DNA of 64,000 nucleotides from Corythucha ciliata (GCA_038030265.1 CM075941.1:38254164-38318163); one strand, 5' to 3'; shown: positions 47,318 through 60,037, numbered from the stretch's first letter. Made by a program: numbers and translations. Notes: generated by a model from the letters alone, not told the origin.

Positions 47318-50300
47318 CACATCCTTCTATTTCCTAAAAAAATCCTGAAGATTCCACGTCGGGTGTTGGCACTGCACGATCTTGAATTTGGATTTGAGGG
47401 CCCTTTTGTTCGATTTGGTGAAATATCTCTGAGACCATCGGTGTAGACTAATCGTTCTTTTGTTCTTTTAGGCTTAGTTTGATGACCACAAAAAATGCCA
47501 CAAGTTCCCATTCGCGTTTTTCTTCGCATGGAATAGCGGAAGCCACGTGAACAACTATGCCGAATTTAATAGGTATAAAAAATAGACAAATAAGCTTCTC
47601 AACCACCGCTTGTCCTCAGATAATCGTCATGATATTCTCTTTATCTTTCTTTAAAAATCAACTTTCCTGAAATCCTTGGTGAGGGGGTAGTTTCCCCCAG
47701 TACCCCCTCTAGTGGATCCGCCCCTGCGACGAGTTCTTCGAATGCTAAAAATCAATGGGTTCGTGCGGGGGTTAATCAGTATTAAACTTATTTTATTCTC
47801 ATTCTGGGAGTTCTGTTTTTTAGGCAAAAAACAAAAAATGAAACAACTCCCGAAGACGGTAGACTGTTTCGCCGGCCTAGCCCGGAAAACGATCCTCACG
47901 AATTTTTCAGCCCACAAAACTCAAAAGACATGAAAGGAAAAAATAAAAAATAAAACATATTTTCTGTAACCTTGAGGGAGTTGTGGGACAAGAAGGGAAA
48001 CCGTGATAGTAAGGTTAGAGGGGGGTTGGTAGCATCTCGAGTCTAACGAATGATTAAATAGAATCCACCTTTTCAAACTAGCCGCAGCACAGCGCCACGA
48101 GGTGGAATTCTATTTTTTTTTTTTAACTTATATTTTATTTATTATTATTTATTTTAATTCCAGCTAAAACAATACATATAGTTCAAAAAATTTTTTAGAT
48201 TGCAAATTATTGTAAGGACTCACGCTGATAAGCAGTGCTTGTACTCAGCGTGAGATCGCTCCAAGTCCAACTGCTAACCATTACAAATTAATGAAAAACT
48301 GGAGATAATAACATGTACAGCTAGAATTTGCCGCAACTTAAAAACTATACACATCGATAAAATCAGCGGGTTGTACAAAAACAAACAAAAAAAACAAAAA
48401 AAAAAACAAAAAACAAAAACAAAACAAAACAACAAAAAATTTGAAAAATAATAATAATAACTAACACTCATCATATTTAGAAACTAGTAACTTTCTTTCA
48501 AACATGTGAATATTAGAGGAATGCATTTCAACGAACGAATTGCTATTAATAAGGAATAAGTTCTTAAATCAATATGAAAGTGTTGATGAATACGCTTTAA
48601 AAAATTTTGACTGTATTCTCAACATATTTCCTGAAATATTTACGGTGAGAATAACCATTTTTAATGAGGCTACGATTTTTAAAAAGTGAAAATTAAAAAA
48701 AAAATTGAAATTTGAAAAAAGCGAATCCATAGCGACAATTTCGCAACCTCAAAGATTCACGAAAAAAAAAAAAAAAAAAAGTATATTGCATTTTTGACCA
48801 AGATAACGTGTACCGAAGCTTTCGTTGCGGGGGGAACCCCCCCCTCAGATTTTTTTTTTCCAAAAAGTGAATCCATACGGACAATTCAATTGGTTAGAAA
48901 TAGCTATGTGCCAATTTTCATGAAATATCTCGGTTTCATCACAAAGAAATCGTGTACCGAAGCTGAGGAAGCACCGTCAACTGCCTTAACACAACGCTGC
49001 GCTATAGAAAATATTTGCATAAGTTCCTTGGGCTAGACCTTCCCTTTCATTAGACAGAATCATTAGGAATGACTTCAGAGACATATTATACATATATATA
49101 AGTGCTTTTGCTTCTCAAACTCAACTCACTCACTACCATGAGAGGAAAAAACTACGACACGGACGCAAGACAACAGTGATTATGTTATTTTCCATCCCCC
49201 ATCACAATGCAACATGTTCTAGTCTCGTTAGTATAGAGAAATGGTGTAGATTCTTCCTCTCTCATCCTCCTCTTCAAAGCTTAATTAAATTCTTGGAAAA
49301 CTTTTGTTTTCAGCTCACTTAGACAAGAACTTTGAAAGCGCTAGAGCGTACGAGAAAATCATTATAACGTTAACAAGGATGTATCGAGATCAAAGAATTT
49401 CTGAAGATCCCCACTTGTAGTAGGTACGTCATCTATACTAGTCGCAGTTGGTCTTGAGTACGCTTTCAACGGAAACCTTTTTAACGTTAGGAGGGAACAA
49501 TTGACAATTGTTACTTCTCATTATATTTCTAAACAGAAACTGAGCTTTATGGGACATCAAACAAAAAAGTATATAAAAAAGCATGAATGGAATGGAAAGA
49601 GAGAGAGTGAGTGAGAGAAAAACCATCCCTCCGCAGGGACTTGATAATGTGCTAATGACGGTAAAAATGAAAAAAATATGTGAAAAGTTTGTATAACACG
49701 CTATTTTTTTTTAAATCAACGAACTGAGTTGACGTGGCATCCTCTCTTCCCCTCTTTTTAATTACCACATTGTTAGAGAGAGAGGAAGTTCTCGTCGTAC
49801 CCACTTGCTTAATTTATCTACTGGACAATTAGCGAGGGTGCGGTAGGTGAACTGAAAGAGATTAGTTGCTCTTGAGCTATTTCCCCGTGACCTGCGACAC
49901 GAATAACTCCAGCCCAATTACAACTTCGGTTTTCTTGACAGATTTATTTCACTTCGGCTCGTAGTCCAGAAAAAGAATTTCGAAGAAGTTTTTCGGGAAG
50001 AAACTTGGATTGAGAGGCAAAAAGACCTCTTCACCGCTGTGTAAAGTATAGAAGGGAGTTGTGGAGAAGTGCTTGTTACAGGATTGTCAGACTCCCCCAC
50101 GATTGCTTTGCCCTTTAAAACTTGTCTCACAAAGCCTTGACACACCCTTTTTTTTATCTTAAAACTAATTTAAAAGCACTAATTGAATTATCTTGAAAAT
50201 AGTCGGTGGTAAAGGTTGGGTTAAGAAGCCGTATTTTTGAACATTAAACTTAGGAGAAATTAAAATAAACGCCGAATAGTTTTGAGTATTGTTGAAACAA

Positions 50301-52539
50301 TAATGGCTCAACAATGCCTCTCAAGCAGTGAATTCACACGTTCAAGACGCTAAGTACGAGGCGGCTATGAATCCCTTTTGGACAAAAGGCAGTACGCTAG
50401 CTTTAGTGATTTGAAGTGTTGCCATGGTAACCGTCAAATGGACCATTATCTTTGGAAGGAGGTCGATTATTCCTGTTGCAGAGGGAGAATTAGTAGACAG
50501 GCGAGCATCATTAAAGGGTATATCTATAGCGCTCCTGACCTAATACGAGCTTTAGATGGGAAGACCCGTCAATTTCCCCAGAGTAGTACGGCTCTCGTAA
50601 CGACGGGGTTTAACTGTTGATTGACAGGACCTACACAAGGAGTGAACTCAGTATCATACGCATTTCAGGAAGTATAAATTTTCAATAATGAAATTATTGT
50701 TAAGTCAAGAGAAACCACTGAATCATAAACGTGAAAATTTTAATTGAAATTGCAATTACAAAAAATGAAGCCTTAGAATTAACTTTAAAGTGAATAAGCA
50801 AATGGATAACTTCGAAAGAAGAAAAATTGGGGAGGCGAAATAACTCAATTAACTTTAAAAAAATAAAAAAATAAGGGGGCTCGGATTACTTTTAGATTGA
50901 ATCAAAACAAGCACGAACTTTGGCCCGAAAAGAAAAATAGACGTATCAAATAGCTAGAGTCATTAAATTAAGAGATAGGGAGGAAAAAAGAAAAAAAAGA
51001 AAAAAAATGCAATCCACTAACAAGGACCTGAAGTTGTTATAATATCTGTTTACGCGTGGAAAGGAAGTTACAAACATGAAGCAGATCTCATTAATGGCTT
51101 ACCGGGACAGCATTCGTTCGCTACTTTCTGCAAGATTTTGTCTCTGAGTCAAACATGAGACACACCTGCCAACATACTCTTTGCAACATTACTGAAATCT
51201 TATATTTTTGAAAAAAACTATTTGCACTGTTGGTTCATATTTTAAAAGTGTTCCTCGGAAGTTTTTCACCCCTAAACGATTAATTAAAACTTGCTAACTT
51301 AATTAAATCCGCGCTTAACTCTTTCCCACCACTTACCACATACAGTGGGGGGGGGGGGCAAAAAAAAGGGTTGTCTCAACAACAATCTTCATCTCTCGTA
51401 TGATAAATGATAAGAGACGCCCACGATCGCTTTCATTTTCTCAACTATACCTCGTCAACCCCATATTAACGACGGAGGACGAAAATATCATTTACATATG
51501 ACGTCATGTATACGATAATGTGACGTTGAAAACGAGGCAAACCCCATCACCCCACCGCCCCGCTTTTCTATACACATCACTCCCGCTGGTTTTACACCGA
51601 TCATAAACTATGGGCGGGGTTTATACGCTTTTGAGCCAGCAATATTCCCAACTCGTTATCATTTATTTAACTTTCATCATCTCTCGCAGATATAAGGACG
51701 TTATTTTTGATGGGACTTTTCGCTTCAAAATTCCAACACGAAACTGGCTTTGTTGAGGGTAGTTTAAATAATTAAATGTCACGGAGAAGGCTGACGCGGA
51801 TAGTGAGATAAAAACGAAACGATGTTTGAAAAATATATGGCTAAAAATCGTGGAGTTTTCTAGCAATTAACAATTATTTATGGATTACGAGATTCTTGTT
51901 GGCACAATATTTTTAAACACGGTCATACAGTAAAAAGTCAAAATAGTGTTACAAGATCTTTTAATGCGCCACTCGCAAACAACGTTCCCCTTCGTTGATT
52001 CCCTGAATTGTTGATGTCAAAAACACAGCTTAGTCCTTCTCTCTGACCCACAGGAGTACAGTTATAGGGTGACCAGGCGTCCTATATACTTTCCCCGGGC
52101 ATTTCCTACTTTTTAGAGCGTCTTTAGGTGCGTCTTTAGCTCATTAGGTGTTCGGGGAGTGGTCATAATTTGGTTCCCATTTGCCCTACTTTTTAGTCCA
52201 AACTTGTAACGTCTGGGGGTGAAGCCAACCCTCGGTCTGGGGGTGAGCAGAAGCTGTCAGATGTACCAGAGAACCCTGCAAGAGAACTGGTAGATAATCT
52301 ACTAACGTCAGATGCAGGCGCTTTAAACCGTCAAATTGGTCCCCAGAAACTGAATTTTCACAAAAAGGGGCAGTATTCGTCAAATACTAACATTTCCGCT
52401 GGTGGGGAACTATCGTTGTAGTTTTATTCAGGGTTTTCTGTCAGAAAATGACAATGTTTTCCCCAGAAATATTGATAATTGCATTGCGGGGCTTAGCCCT
52501 CCGATACAGGATGTCTCACTTTTCAACGTACTGCCTCAA
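47318..52539. other. Long intergenic stretch, no gene recognised
   Basis: Contains A-rich and (CAAAA)n-like low complexity at 48370-48440, a 19-base A-tract near 48762, and a hairpin CTCACGCTGA...TCAGCGTGAG at 48219-48254. GTGTACCGAAGCT appears twice (48809 and 48951). A GAGTGAGTGAGAG microsatellite lies near 49600. Open frames at 49918-50145 and 50378-50620 show no family motif. Confidence 0.4.
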
Positions 52540-53440
52540 AAATGAATATTTTACTCCAAAACTGTTAATTTCTCCACAAAACTGACTATTTTCAACCAGA
52601 AAATTGGATATTTTACTCTAAAACTGACGATTTTACTCCAAACCTGAAGTTTTCTTCCGAAGATTTCACTATTACAAAAACTTGCAATATTACCTATAAA
52701 CTGTGGTTTTAACTTCAAAGCTAACCATTTCATCCCAAAATCTCACGTTACCCCTCCCCCCTCAAACAGTTTCACCCTTAAACTGGCGGTACCACCTCAA
52801 AATTGGGTGTTTTATTCCAAAACTGACAATTTTACACCATGAACGGGGATTTTCCTCAAAACGGATGATTTTTATATAGATCTAATGAAGTTGTCACCCA
52901 TCGCTCATGAAGTTAACGCCCGGATGATTTTACGCCGAAACTTACGACTCTGTCTTAAAGAGTCTGACGATTTCAACTCAAAACTGACAATTTCAACACA
53001 ATAACTGACGATTTTACCACAATACTGAAGATTGTTCCCAAATGACACAATATTACACCAAAACAGACGATTTCGTGCTAAAGCTGACGTGTTACTCCCA
53101 AAAGGTTTCACTACAAAACTGGTGATTTAGCTCCAAAACTTAGACGGTTTCACCACAAAATTGAATAATTCACCTCGAAAATATTTATATTACCATTCAA
53201 ACGAAAAAGGAAGATTTTACTCTATAAATGACGATTTTACTCCCTTCCTAAAGTGTTGTTCCGAATATTTCCCTACAAAAACCGACAATTCTAACCGAAA
53301 AATGACTGTTTTAACCTCAAAACTGACGATTTTATCTCAAAAATCCACGTTACGTACGTAAACTGACGTTTTGCACAGATTTTTATTAACAGATTATTTT
53401 AAGCAAAAACTGACGACTCTAACTTGAAAACTCTGACGAA
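52540..53440 (+). repeat. Degenerate quasi-periodic array, family C
   Basis: A core close to AAAACTGACGATTTTACTCC repeats with a period of about 20-21 bp (for example starts near 52558, 52579, 52601 and 52620) over ~900 bp, with drifting spacers. No coding frame. Confidence 0.78.
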
Positions 53441-53830
53441 ATTTTCAGTTTTGAGGTAAACTATTACTTTTTTTAGCGTGATAACGGCAGTTTCGTAGTG
53501 AAAACGTCATTTTGTGTTGCTAAAAAATTGAATTCTCGCGGTTCCTGACATGGAACTACTCGGCTCTATACGATGTAAGGGTCTAATTTGAGAATATCGG
53601 TTGAAGGGGAGGCTAAATTACCGCAGCTACCGTGCCTATAGGGAGTCGCAGGGGACCAAAATATCAAGTTTGGATACGTTGAAAGTACGATATTCTGGGG
53701 GAAAATTGTCAGTTTTTGGACTTAAAATCCGGAATAGGAGGATGAAACAGCGATTTAGCAGCAGATACGCTAGTTTTTGACAGATAACGACCCTTTCTGG
53801 CGCAAATTCGGTGTCTATGGATGAATTGAC
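53441..53830 (-). repeat. Family C array, reverse sense
   Basis: The sense switches: cores now read GTTTTGAGGTAAA and TTGTCAGTTTTTGG. Short and more diverged than the forward part. Confidence 0.55.
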
Positions 53831-53929
53831 GATTCCCAACGCCGATGTTCTCAGCTGAACTACCCAGATGTCTTTCTGAGAATTATTCTCGAATCGGACT
53901 CACGTTCTCTAATGAAGCTGCCCATCCCC

Positions 53930-54790
53930 TAGATCCAGGGCAGCCTACGCTCCTGTTTCAAACTCCAATTTCGCAAGTTTTCACGATTTTAAAACCCAAA
54001 TTCCTAAATCTCCTAATGAAATCAGTTTCGTAAGTCTGGTTAATTGATGATGGTGAATTTCACCACCGAGAGTTAGGTTGGAGTTACCAAACTCTAACAT
54101 TGTTTACATAAATTGTGAAGCATTTTTTTCGTTAATTCTGAGTTAACGTTACTCAAATCTAACGTTACTCAAGCCCAATTTCATGGATTTCTGCTATTTC
54201 AAACTCCAAGTTTGCGTATTTGCATTCTTTCAAGAACCAATTTCGTGGTCGTAGCTCTTTCTAAAATAAGCTCGAAAAACAAAATGTGACTTTTTCGAAA
54301 AGCAAATTCGCGGATCTGTCTCGTTCAAATTTATTTATTTTCACTCTCACAAACCGTAGTTTCGCCGAATTTTCACTCTTTCAAAATCAAAATTTGAGGA
54401 TTCAGCTTAAAAAAATTCCAAATATAGGGAATTGCGCTCTTTCAAAACATTATTTTCGTGAACTTGGCTCGTTCAAGTCACAATTTTGTGGACGCTAATT
54501 TTTCCAAATCCCAATTTATTGGATCTGCCTCTTTCAAACCCCAATTTCAGGGATTTAAGCTTTATCAAAAACCTTAAATCATGGCTTCAGTTCTTTCAAG
54601 CACCTAATGTTGTGGTTTTGGCCCTTTTTAATTAAAATTCCGTAGCCGTCACGAATTTGGCTTCTTCATAACAAAATTTCAGATTTTTTTTTTTGCTATT
54701 TCATACTCCTATTTTGCTTTAACTATTTCCGAAACAAAATGTCCGTATATTTCAAAACCCTAATTCGAGGATATTTAACATTTTGGCCCA
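53930..54790 (+). repeat. Family B-related array
   Basis: Cores like CCCAATTTCGCGGATTTGGC + TCTTTCAAA about every 30 bp over ~850 bp. Related to 21960-22640. Confidence 0.7.
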
Positions 54791-54927
54791 TGGACGTAGC
54801 CAGAGGGGGCAGAGGTAAGCTTCTGCCTTTCCATAGACTCGAAACCGCAGATTTAGGGCAGCTGCCCACCCCTAGATACATTCTGAAAGTATAATTCCTT
54901 CAGGATAGGATAACCACACTTTGTTTA

Positions 54928-55320
54928 AATAAATTAAATGAAAGTGATATCTTCCGGACGACGATGGAAGGGCATAGCCCAACACGATTCGAGTTTCGAG
55001 AAAAAATGGGCTCCCCGGCGGGATTTTAACCCGCAACCTCTGGATTACTAGTCCAGCTCGCTACCGATTGCGCCACGGTGACGCCTTTGAAAGTCGTACT
55101 GCGAGGGATCATCTAAGCCGAACCCCACCCAGGGCCATTGTTTCTCGAAACTCTAGGCGTTTCTCCTTATGACAAAGGTAAATCAAGCCGGTGTTATCAT
55201 ATCGTAGATGTAGCACGATAGATGAAGAAAGATGTTGTCGCCGGTATTTATCATGAAGATATCACTTTCATTTAAATTATTTAATTAAATACCGGTGATA
55301 ACATCTTTCTTCATCTATCG
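54928..55320 (-). repeat. tRNA-containing foldback repeat
   Basis: An inverted pair AAATGAAAGTGATATCTTC (54936-54954) and GAAGATATCACTTTCATTT (55255-55273) flanks a module with a tRNA-like gene on the minus strand. A second, tighter inverted repeat (55216-55250/55286-55320, 35-bp arms, two mismatches) encloses the right-hand member of that pair. Parts recur in permuted order at 3022-3216. It combines a tRNA-derived SINE-like module with foldback ends. Confidence 0.7.
55009..55085 (-). tRNA. tRNA-like gene within a repeat (anticodon AGT; tRNA-Arg-like body)
   Basis: Minus strand, 77 nt. A-box TGGCGCAATCGG (55064-55075) is intact. The anticodon stem CTGGA/TCCAG encloses loop CTAGTAA with anticodon AGT (55047-55049), nominally Thr. 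The T arm GCGGG/CCCGC is intact, but its B-box reads GGTTAAAATCC, with two changes from consensus. The acceptor stem pairs only partly (GGCGTCA versus GGGAGCC). The D and anticodon arms resemble tRNA-Arg more than tRNA-Thr. Because it sits in a repeat, it is more likely the pol III head of a SINE-like unit than a working tRNA. Confidence 0.6.
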
Positions 55321-55339
55321 AACTATACATTTTGTTTCA

Positions 55340-55515
55340 TCGGCGCTCACTAAAAAAAATCATTTCTCAAATTCCGCGAATAAAAAAATCAATTTCAAGG
55401 ATTTGATATTCACATACAGACCGAATTTCACAAGGGTGACATAATTCAAATCACGGTTTTTGCACCGTAGAATACCATTTTCGCAAATCTGACTCAACTA
55501 AAAATAAAAATTTTC
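55340..55515 (+). repeat. Family B-related array (short)
   Basis: AATTCCGCGAA, AATTTCAAGGATTTG and ATTTTCGCAAATCTGACTC cores continue the pattern of 53930-54790 on the far side of the tRNA-containing repeat. Confidence 0.5.
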
Positions 55516-56283
55516 AGATGTTACTTACATGAAAAAAAAAAAAAACACCTGAAATCCCAAGCTTGGTGGTAAAATTGCTAGTTTTTGGCCAAAATCAATA
55601 TTTCAGAGCCTACTAAAATCTCCATTTCTGTGATAAAATCGACTTTTTAGCGCTTCAGCAATGTCCGTTTAAGCGTTTTTAAGGGTTGAAACGTGTTTCT
55701 ATGCAAAATGCAAAATTAGATTGGGGTACTCCTAAGCTCTTAAGCTGAGCTTGGGGATAAACAGAACTTGGAACCCATGTGGTGGACACAGGCCTAAATT
55801 GCAATTTTCGCGGTTAAATCGCCATTTTGACCTAAAACCACCAGATTCGAGGTAAGTCCACTAAGTTTATTTCCAAGGTGAAATCACCAGTTTTGCAGTG
55901 AAAACACAGATGATGACCCTGGAGGATAAACCGACCTGGACAATCTTTAGTAAATTAACTTGTGACGAAGGATTTTTCTTTTTTCCCCTCCCTGCTATTA
56001 AAACTTCATTTTTGGGTTAAAACTAGTCAGTTTTGTGATAAAATTTCCGATTTTTAGGTAAAACCTCAAGTTTCAGGGTAAAAGTTTCTTTTTCAAGGAA
56101 TCTGACAAAATTATGTCAACAGTAAAATTACCAGTATTGTAGTGAAATCTTCAGTTTTTATATCTGGCGTCAGCTTCGGCTTGATATCGTCAGTTTTGTG
56201 TTGAAATTGTCAGTTTTCAAGACAGATTCGTTAGGTTTGGCGTGAAATAATCTGTTTACGGAAAAGCCCCAGTTTTGCTGTGA

Positions 56284-56720
56284 TATTAGGGAGTTATTGC
56301 GTTAGCGTCTGACGGTTAACGTTAACGGTCATGTGAAGTCATGATAAGCGTAAAAATCAAATTTTGAGTTCAAGCGTTAATCACGAACGTTTAAAGACCA
56401 GTTTGAGGAGGTGTTTTATTAATTTATAGCGTTTTCCATTTGCATAAATTTCCGCTCCGAAGCCGAGCATGTCCATCCGTCTTCTCTGAATTATATCATA
56501 TGGTGATGGAGAAGACTGGAGGGAATGCTCGGCTCCCGAGCGGAATTTTTAAAATGGAAAACGTCATTATTTGAAGCAACGAAGTGCATCAATGCCCTAC
56601 CATGTGTTCATATTTTAGCGCAACTATTATTTGCAATAACTCTTTTTCCACCGGCGCTTGTGTGACGTGACATAACCGTTAACGTTAACCGTTAGACGGG
56701 TATGCAATAACTCCCTATTG
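56284..56720. mobile_element. MITE with GGTTAACGTTAACG arms (outer)
   Basis: Left end GGGAGTTATTGC at 56289, right end GCAATAACTCCC ending 56715. The arms share ACGGTTAACGTTAACGG. Flanks TATTA and TATTG suggest a 5-bp target duplication with one change. A second MITE (56429-56564) lies inside. Confidence 0.78.
56429..56564. mobile_element. GCGTTTTCC MITE, copy 2 (nested)
   Basis: Ends GCGTTTTCCATTTGCATAAA and TTAAAATGGAAAACGT. Inner arms CCGCTC.GAGC and GAGCATGTCCATCCGTCTTC pair with the right half. Relative of 37719-37856, inserted into the outer MITE. Confidence 0.75.
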
Positions 56721-57689
56721 ACAGTTTTGAAGTAAAATATTAAGTTTTGAGGTAAAATTATCTTGTGGGGCGAACTACAAGTTTTTGGTTAAAATCGTCA
56801 TTTTAGGGAAGTTTTTGGGATGAAATCGAAAGTTTTGGGATTAAAACAGTCTATTTTATGCTAAAATAACCAATTTCGGTGAAAATATTAATATTACTGC
56901 CATGCTTCTTTGAGGTTAGACCATCAAATTTGGTTTTGTGGTAAAATCGTCAATTTTGTAGAGACGTCATCATTTATGAAGGCAACACATCTGCTTTGGC
57001 GTAAAATCGTCTTTTTTGGTACAAAATCGTCACATTTGGGATGAATTTGTCAGTTTTTCCGGTGAAATCGCCGGTTTTGAATTCAGAGTCGTCCTTTTTG
57101 CCCTAAAATCATCGGTTTTGGAGAAAACTTCAGACAGTTTGAAATTTTCAGTTTTAGAATAAAAAATCGAATTTTGGGGGGCAATTGTACGTATTTGGAG
57201 TAATATCGCCACTTGAGATATAAAATCGGCAGTGTTTAATCCAAATGGTCTGTTTTGGTAAGATCAATCGTTTTTCATCAGTTTGGGTTAAACTCACCAG
57301 TTTTAGAATGAAATCATCAGTTTTGGGGTAAAGCCTTGTGTTTTAAAACCACCAGATTGTGCTGTGAAATCTTTAGTTTAGAGTTAACACTTCGGCTTTG
57401 GCGTAAAATCGTCAGTTTTGAATTCAAATATTAAGTTAATAGAGTGAAATCTAATCTTCAGTTATGGGTTATTTTTGGGTTAAAAAATGTTGGATTTTAA
57501 CGTCTCCCAGACTAGGAATAAAAGGCTAAAACCGATTCCCAACGGAGATGTTAGTTTTTGTTGGATTTCAACCCTTTTTGTGAAAACTTTGTTTCCGGGG
57601 AAGAATTTTACGATTTAATGCGCCTATTTCCGATTTAATGAACAACCAGTTTTTTTTGCTGGTTTCTAGAACACCCGACATCTTCTGTC

Positions 57690-57790
57690 CCTGTATTTGG
57701 CTATTTCAAACACCAGTTTCGAGGATTTTCATATTTCGTAACCTAATTTCGCGGATTTTTGTCTTTGTCAAATCCAAATTTTACCGACCA
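57690..57790 (+). repeat. Family B-related array (short, far end)
   Basis: CTATTTCAAACACCAGTTTC and AATTTCGCGGATTTTTGTCT cores. Confidence 0.45.
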
Positions 57791-59210
57791 CCCTCGGGCC
57801 CCTACCAGAAACGCTAAGAGTAGCCGCACCTATGTTGATGAATAATACGCTAATAGGTTTTGATGATGAGATGGTGGGGGGGGGGGTGAAATTATAGCTG
57901 CGTCCTGGGTGATGTCTCCCTTTTATACGCCACTGAAGCCGTTACATTGCAATCATAATCGAGCACGACTCCCCCAGTCGAGTAATCGCGAACCCGAGTA
58001 AACTATTACCATTCAACCGCAGAAGTCTGAAGTAGCCACCTTTCTCCCGGAAAACCCTAACTGTGCCCTGCAGAAGCTGACAATACTGTTTAAAACTGGG
58101 CAATTATTCCTGAATTAACTAATTCGAAATACTTCCATGATGGAATTATTTACGGAAAGAACTTCTGAAGCTACTGGATGTAGTTAAGCGGACTCCCGTA
58201 GCTCCCCTCTTTCTCCTTCAAGGTCCAACAAAGCCCTTTGTGATTTCACAGGGGCCAGTTCATTGACAGCTTAATATCCGTTTTTTCTTCCGCTAGAATA
58301 ATGTTTGTTTTAAAAGGCCGCCCGAGCTTATTTCTCTATGTGAATTAATTACGATTTGAATGGAGGCTTTTACATTAAAATGTTTGCGAAAGCTCGAACA
58401 AAAAACTTGAAAAAAAAAAAAAAAAATCTATGTAAGTCAGCACGTGGCTTAATAATTGGCTTTGCGAAACGAAAAAAAAGTACCATTCAATCTGAAATGT
58501 TGAATAAAGGATTGAAATTAAGACGTGGTTTGCAGAATGGACCCAATGAGGGTATGGGTAATAGGGGCTACTAGTGGTCAGTTCGCAAACACACGCTCCG
58601 ACTTTCTGTGTCTGATGCGGGTCTATTAAACTCTCCAATATAAGTTTTCCAGCGTGAAGTTTGTTAATTAAACCCTTTACTTCGTTTAAACGCTGATTTA
58701 GCCTCGTTGCGAGCAATTGCTTATGAGGATGCCCAGATAAGTCCGTCGTCGTTTTTTAGAGGTTGATTGACGTCTCGTCATATTATTCAAAGCTCGATCT
58801 GGGCGAGATAATTGGACTTTATCAGTTAACGACTCGATGGGATAATAACCGTGTTCCTCCCGCCGCACTAAATCCTTATTATAAATCACATCTTTAGATT
58901 TAAAACATTCGTCTCAAGAGAGCTCAATCAGGATTTATAAATCACTAGGACTTGAAGTTTTCTCTAAGAGGAATAATGAAACTCGCCCGAACGGCTCGGG
59001 TAATCTTTTATTCAGGGGGTCCAAGGACCCCACATTTGTAACTGAATTGAATTATATTTCGAGGAACTGATACCCATAATTTTTAATGCCATCAATGCCA
59101 TTATGTCTTCCTCGATTAATCAGTCAAGAAGAATAAAGAGTACACTTACACTTGTAAAATTACTGCCCTCAGGACTTCAGGAGAGGCGTGCTTCTTTTTA
59201 GAAATTAACC

Positions 59211-59244
<34 letters not shown>

Positions 59245-59942
59245 AAGAAATGAATTCTTCACTCACCAGTGACCTACAAAAGCACAATTATAGAAAGAAG
59301 CTTAGTTAAATAAAGGTACCTAATCTTATATTTACAATACTAAATTTGGCAACCTTTGATGGAATCAATGACAATGGTTTCAACATGGTTTTTTGAATGA
59401 ATGAAAAAAAAAAAAAAAAAATTAAAAAATAAAGCGGTGCTGGAAGTCGTCTTTTCTTCACACCATTCGGGTCGAAAAATGAAAAATAAAGAAGCCAAGC
59501 GCTCAAGATAAACAAAATTCAGAGGAAGAAAAGGATGCTTTTATAAACTGAAGATTTTAGAGCGCTATTATGTTAAAATTTAGCAGTGGCGAATAATTAT
59601 AATAGAAGAACTTCCACCAAACACCATCGAACACTTTTTTTGGGACTGTTTCAGTTCAATAAGTCCTGTTCGCTATGAAGACATGCTGATGAAACTTTAG
59701 AATACATTACTCTCTGTAATCAACCCATTTTCATTTATTATACCGAATGAATTTCGTGCATTCTTTATTGTATTACGACCATTTATCAATGAAATTTTTG
59801 AAGCCTGTAGCATGCTTGCGTGTGTGTGATTGTTTTAATTTCAATGATACATTATGTCATCTCATTATTCCCTTACACAACCTTAAAAATAATCATAATT
59901 TGGGAGAGAGTTTACACGAAGAAGCAGTGCTTTCGCTAAGGA
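57791..59942. other. Mostly intergenic; A-tracts; one weak coding relic
   Basis: 29-base A-tract at 59214-59242. At 59605-59823 a frame with one stop reads EELPPNTIEHFFWDCFSS and later INPFSFIIPNEFRAFFIVLR. It is vaguely like the C-terminal zinc-finger tail of non-LTR elements (EHxxxxC), but too short to assign. Confidence 0.35.
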
Positions 59943-59978
59943 TATAAAAAGACGTTGATTCCAGTTAATGCATCACAG
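59943..59978 (+). promoter_or_regulatory. Core promoter of the cuticle gene
   Basis: TATAAAAA at 59943-59950, and an initiator-like ATCACAGT about 30 bp downstream (59972-59979). The 5' UTR would be about 60 bp, matching short insect cuticle-gene leaders. Confidence 0.6.
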
Positions 59979-60037
59979 TAGCTCGAAGCTTTAAGTTGAA
60001 ATAACACCATAAGTAAATATAAATCACTACTAAAATC

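Larger units (their letters stand above)
55555..57500 (-). repeat. Family C array, reverse sense (long)
   Basis: GGTAAAATCGTCAGTTTTG-type cores, the reverse complement of 52540-53440, over nearly 2 kb. It is interrupted by a pair of nested MITEs at 56284-56720. Confidence 0.75.

Noticed and set aside
48219..48254. Hairpin CTCACGCTGA/TCAGCGTGAG as a microRNA precursor
   Set aside because: The stem is only about 10 bp, too short for a precursor; mentioned only as a local palindrome.
54790..54860. GACGTAGCCAGAGGGGGCAGAGG, resembling the end of a widespread transposon
   Set aside because: No matching inverse end or second copy could be found in the window.
55009..55085. Functional tRNA-Thr gene
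   Set aside because: Acceptor stem pairs poorly, B-box has two changes, the body looks tRNA-Arg-like, and the gene lies inside a repeat; kept only as a tRNA-derived module.
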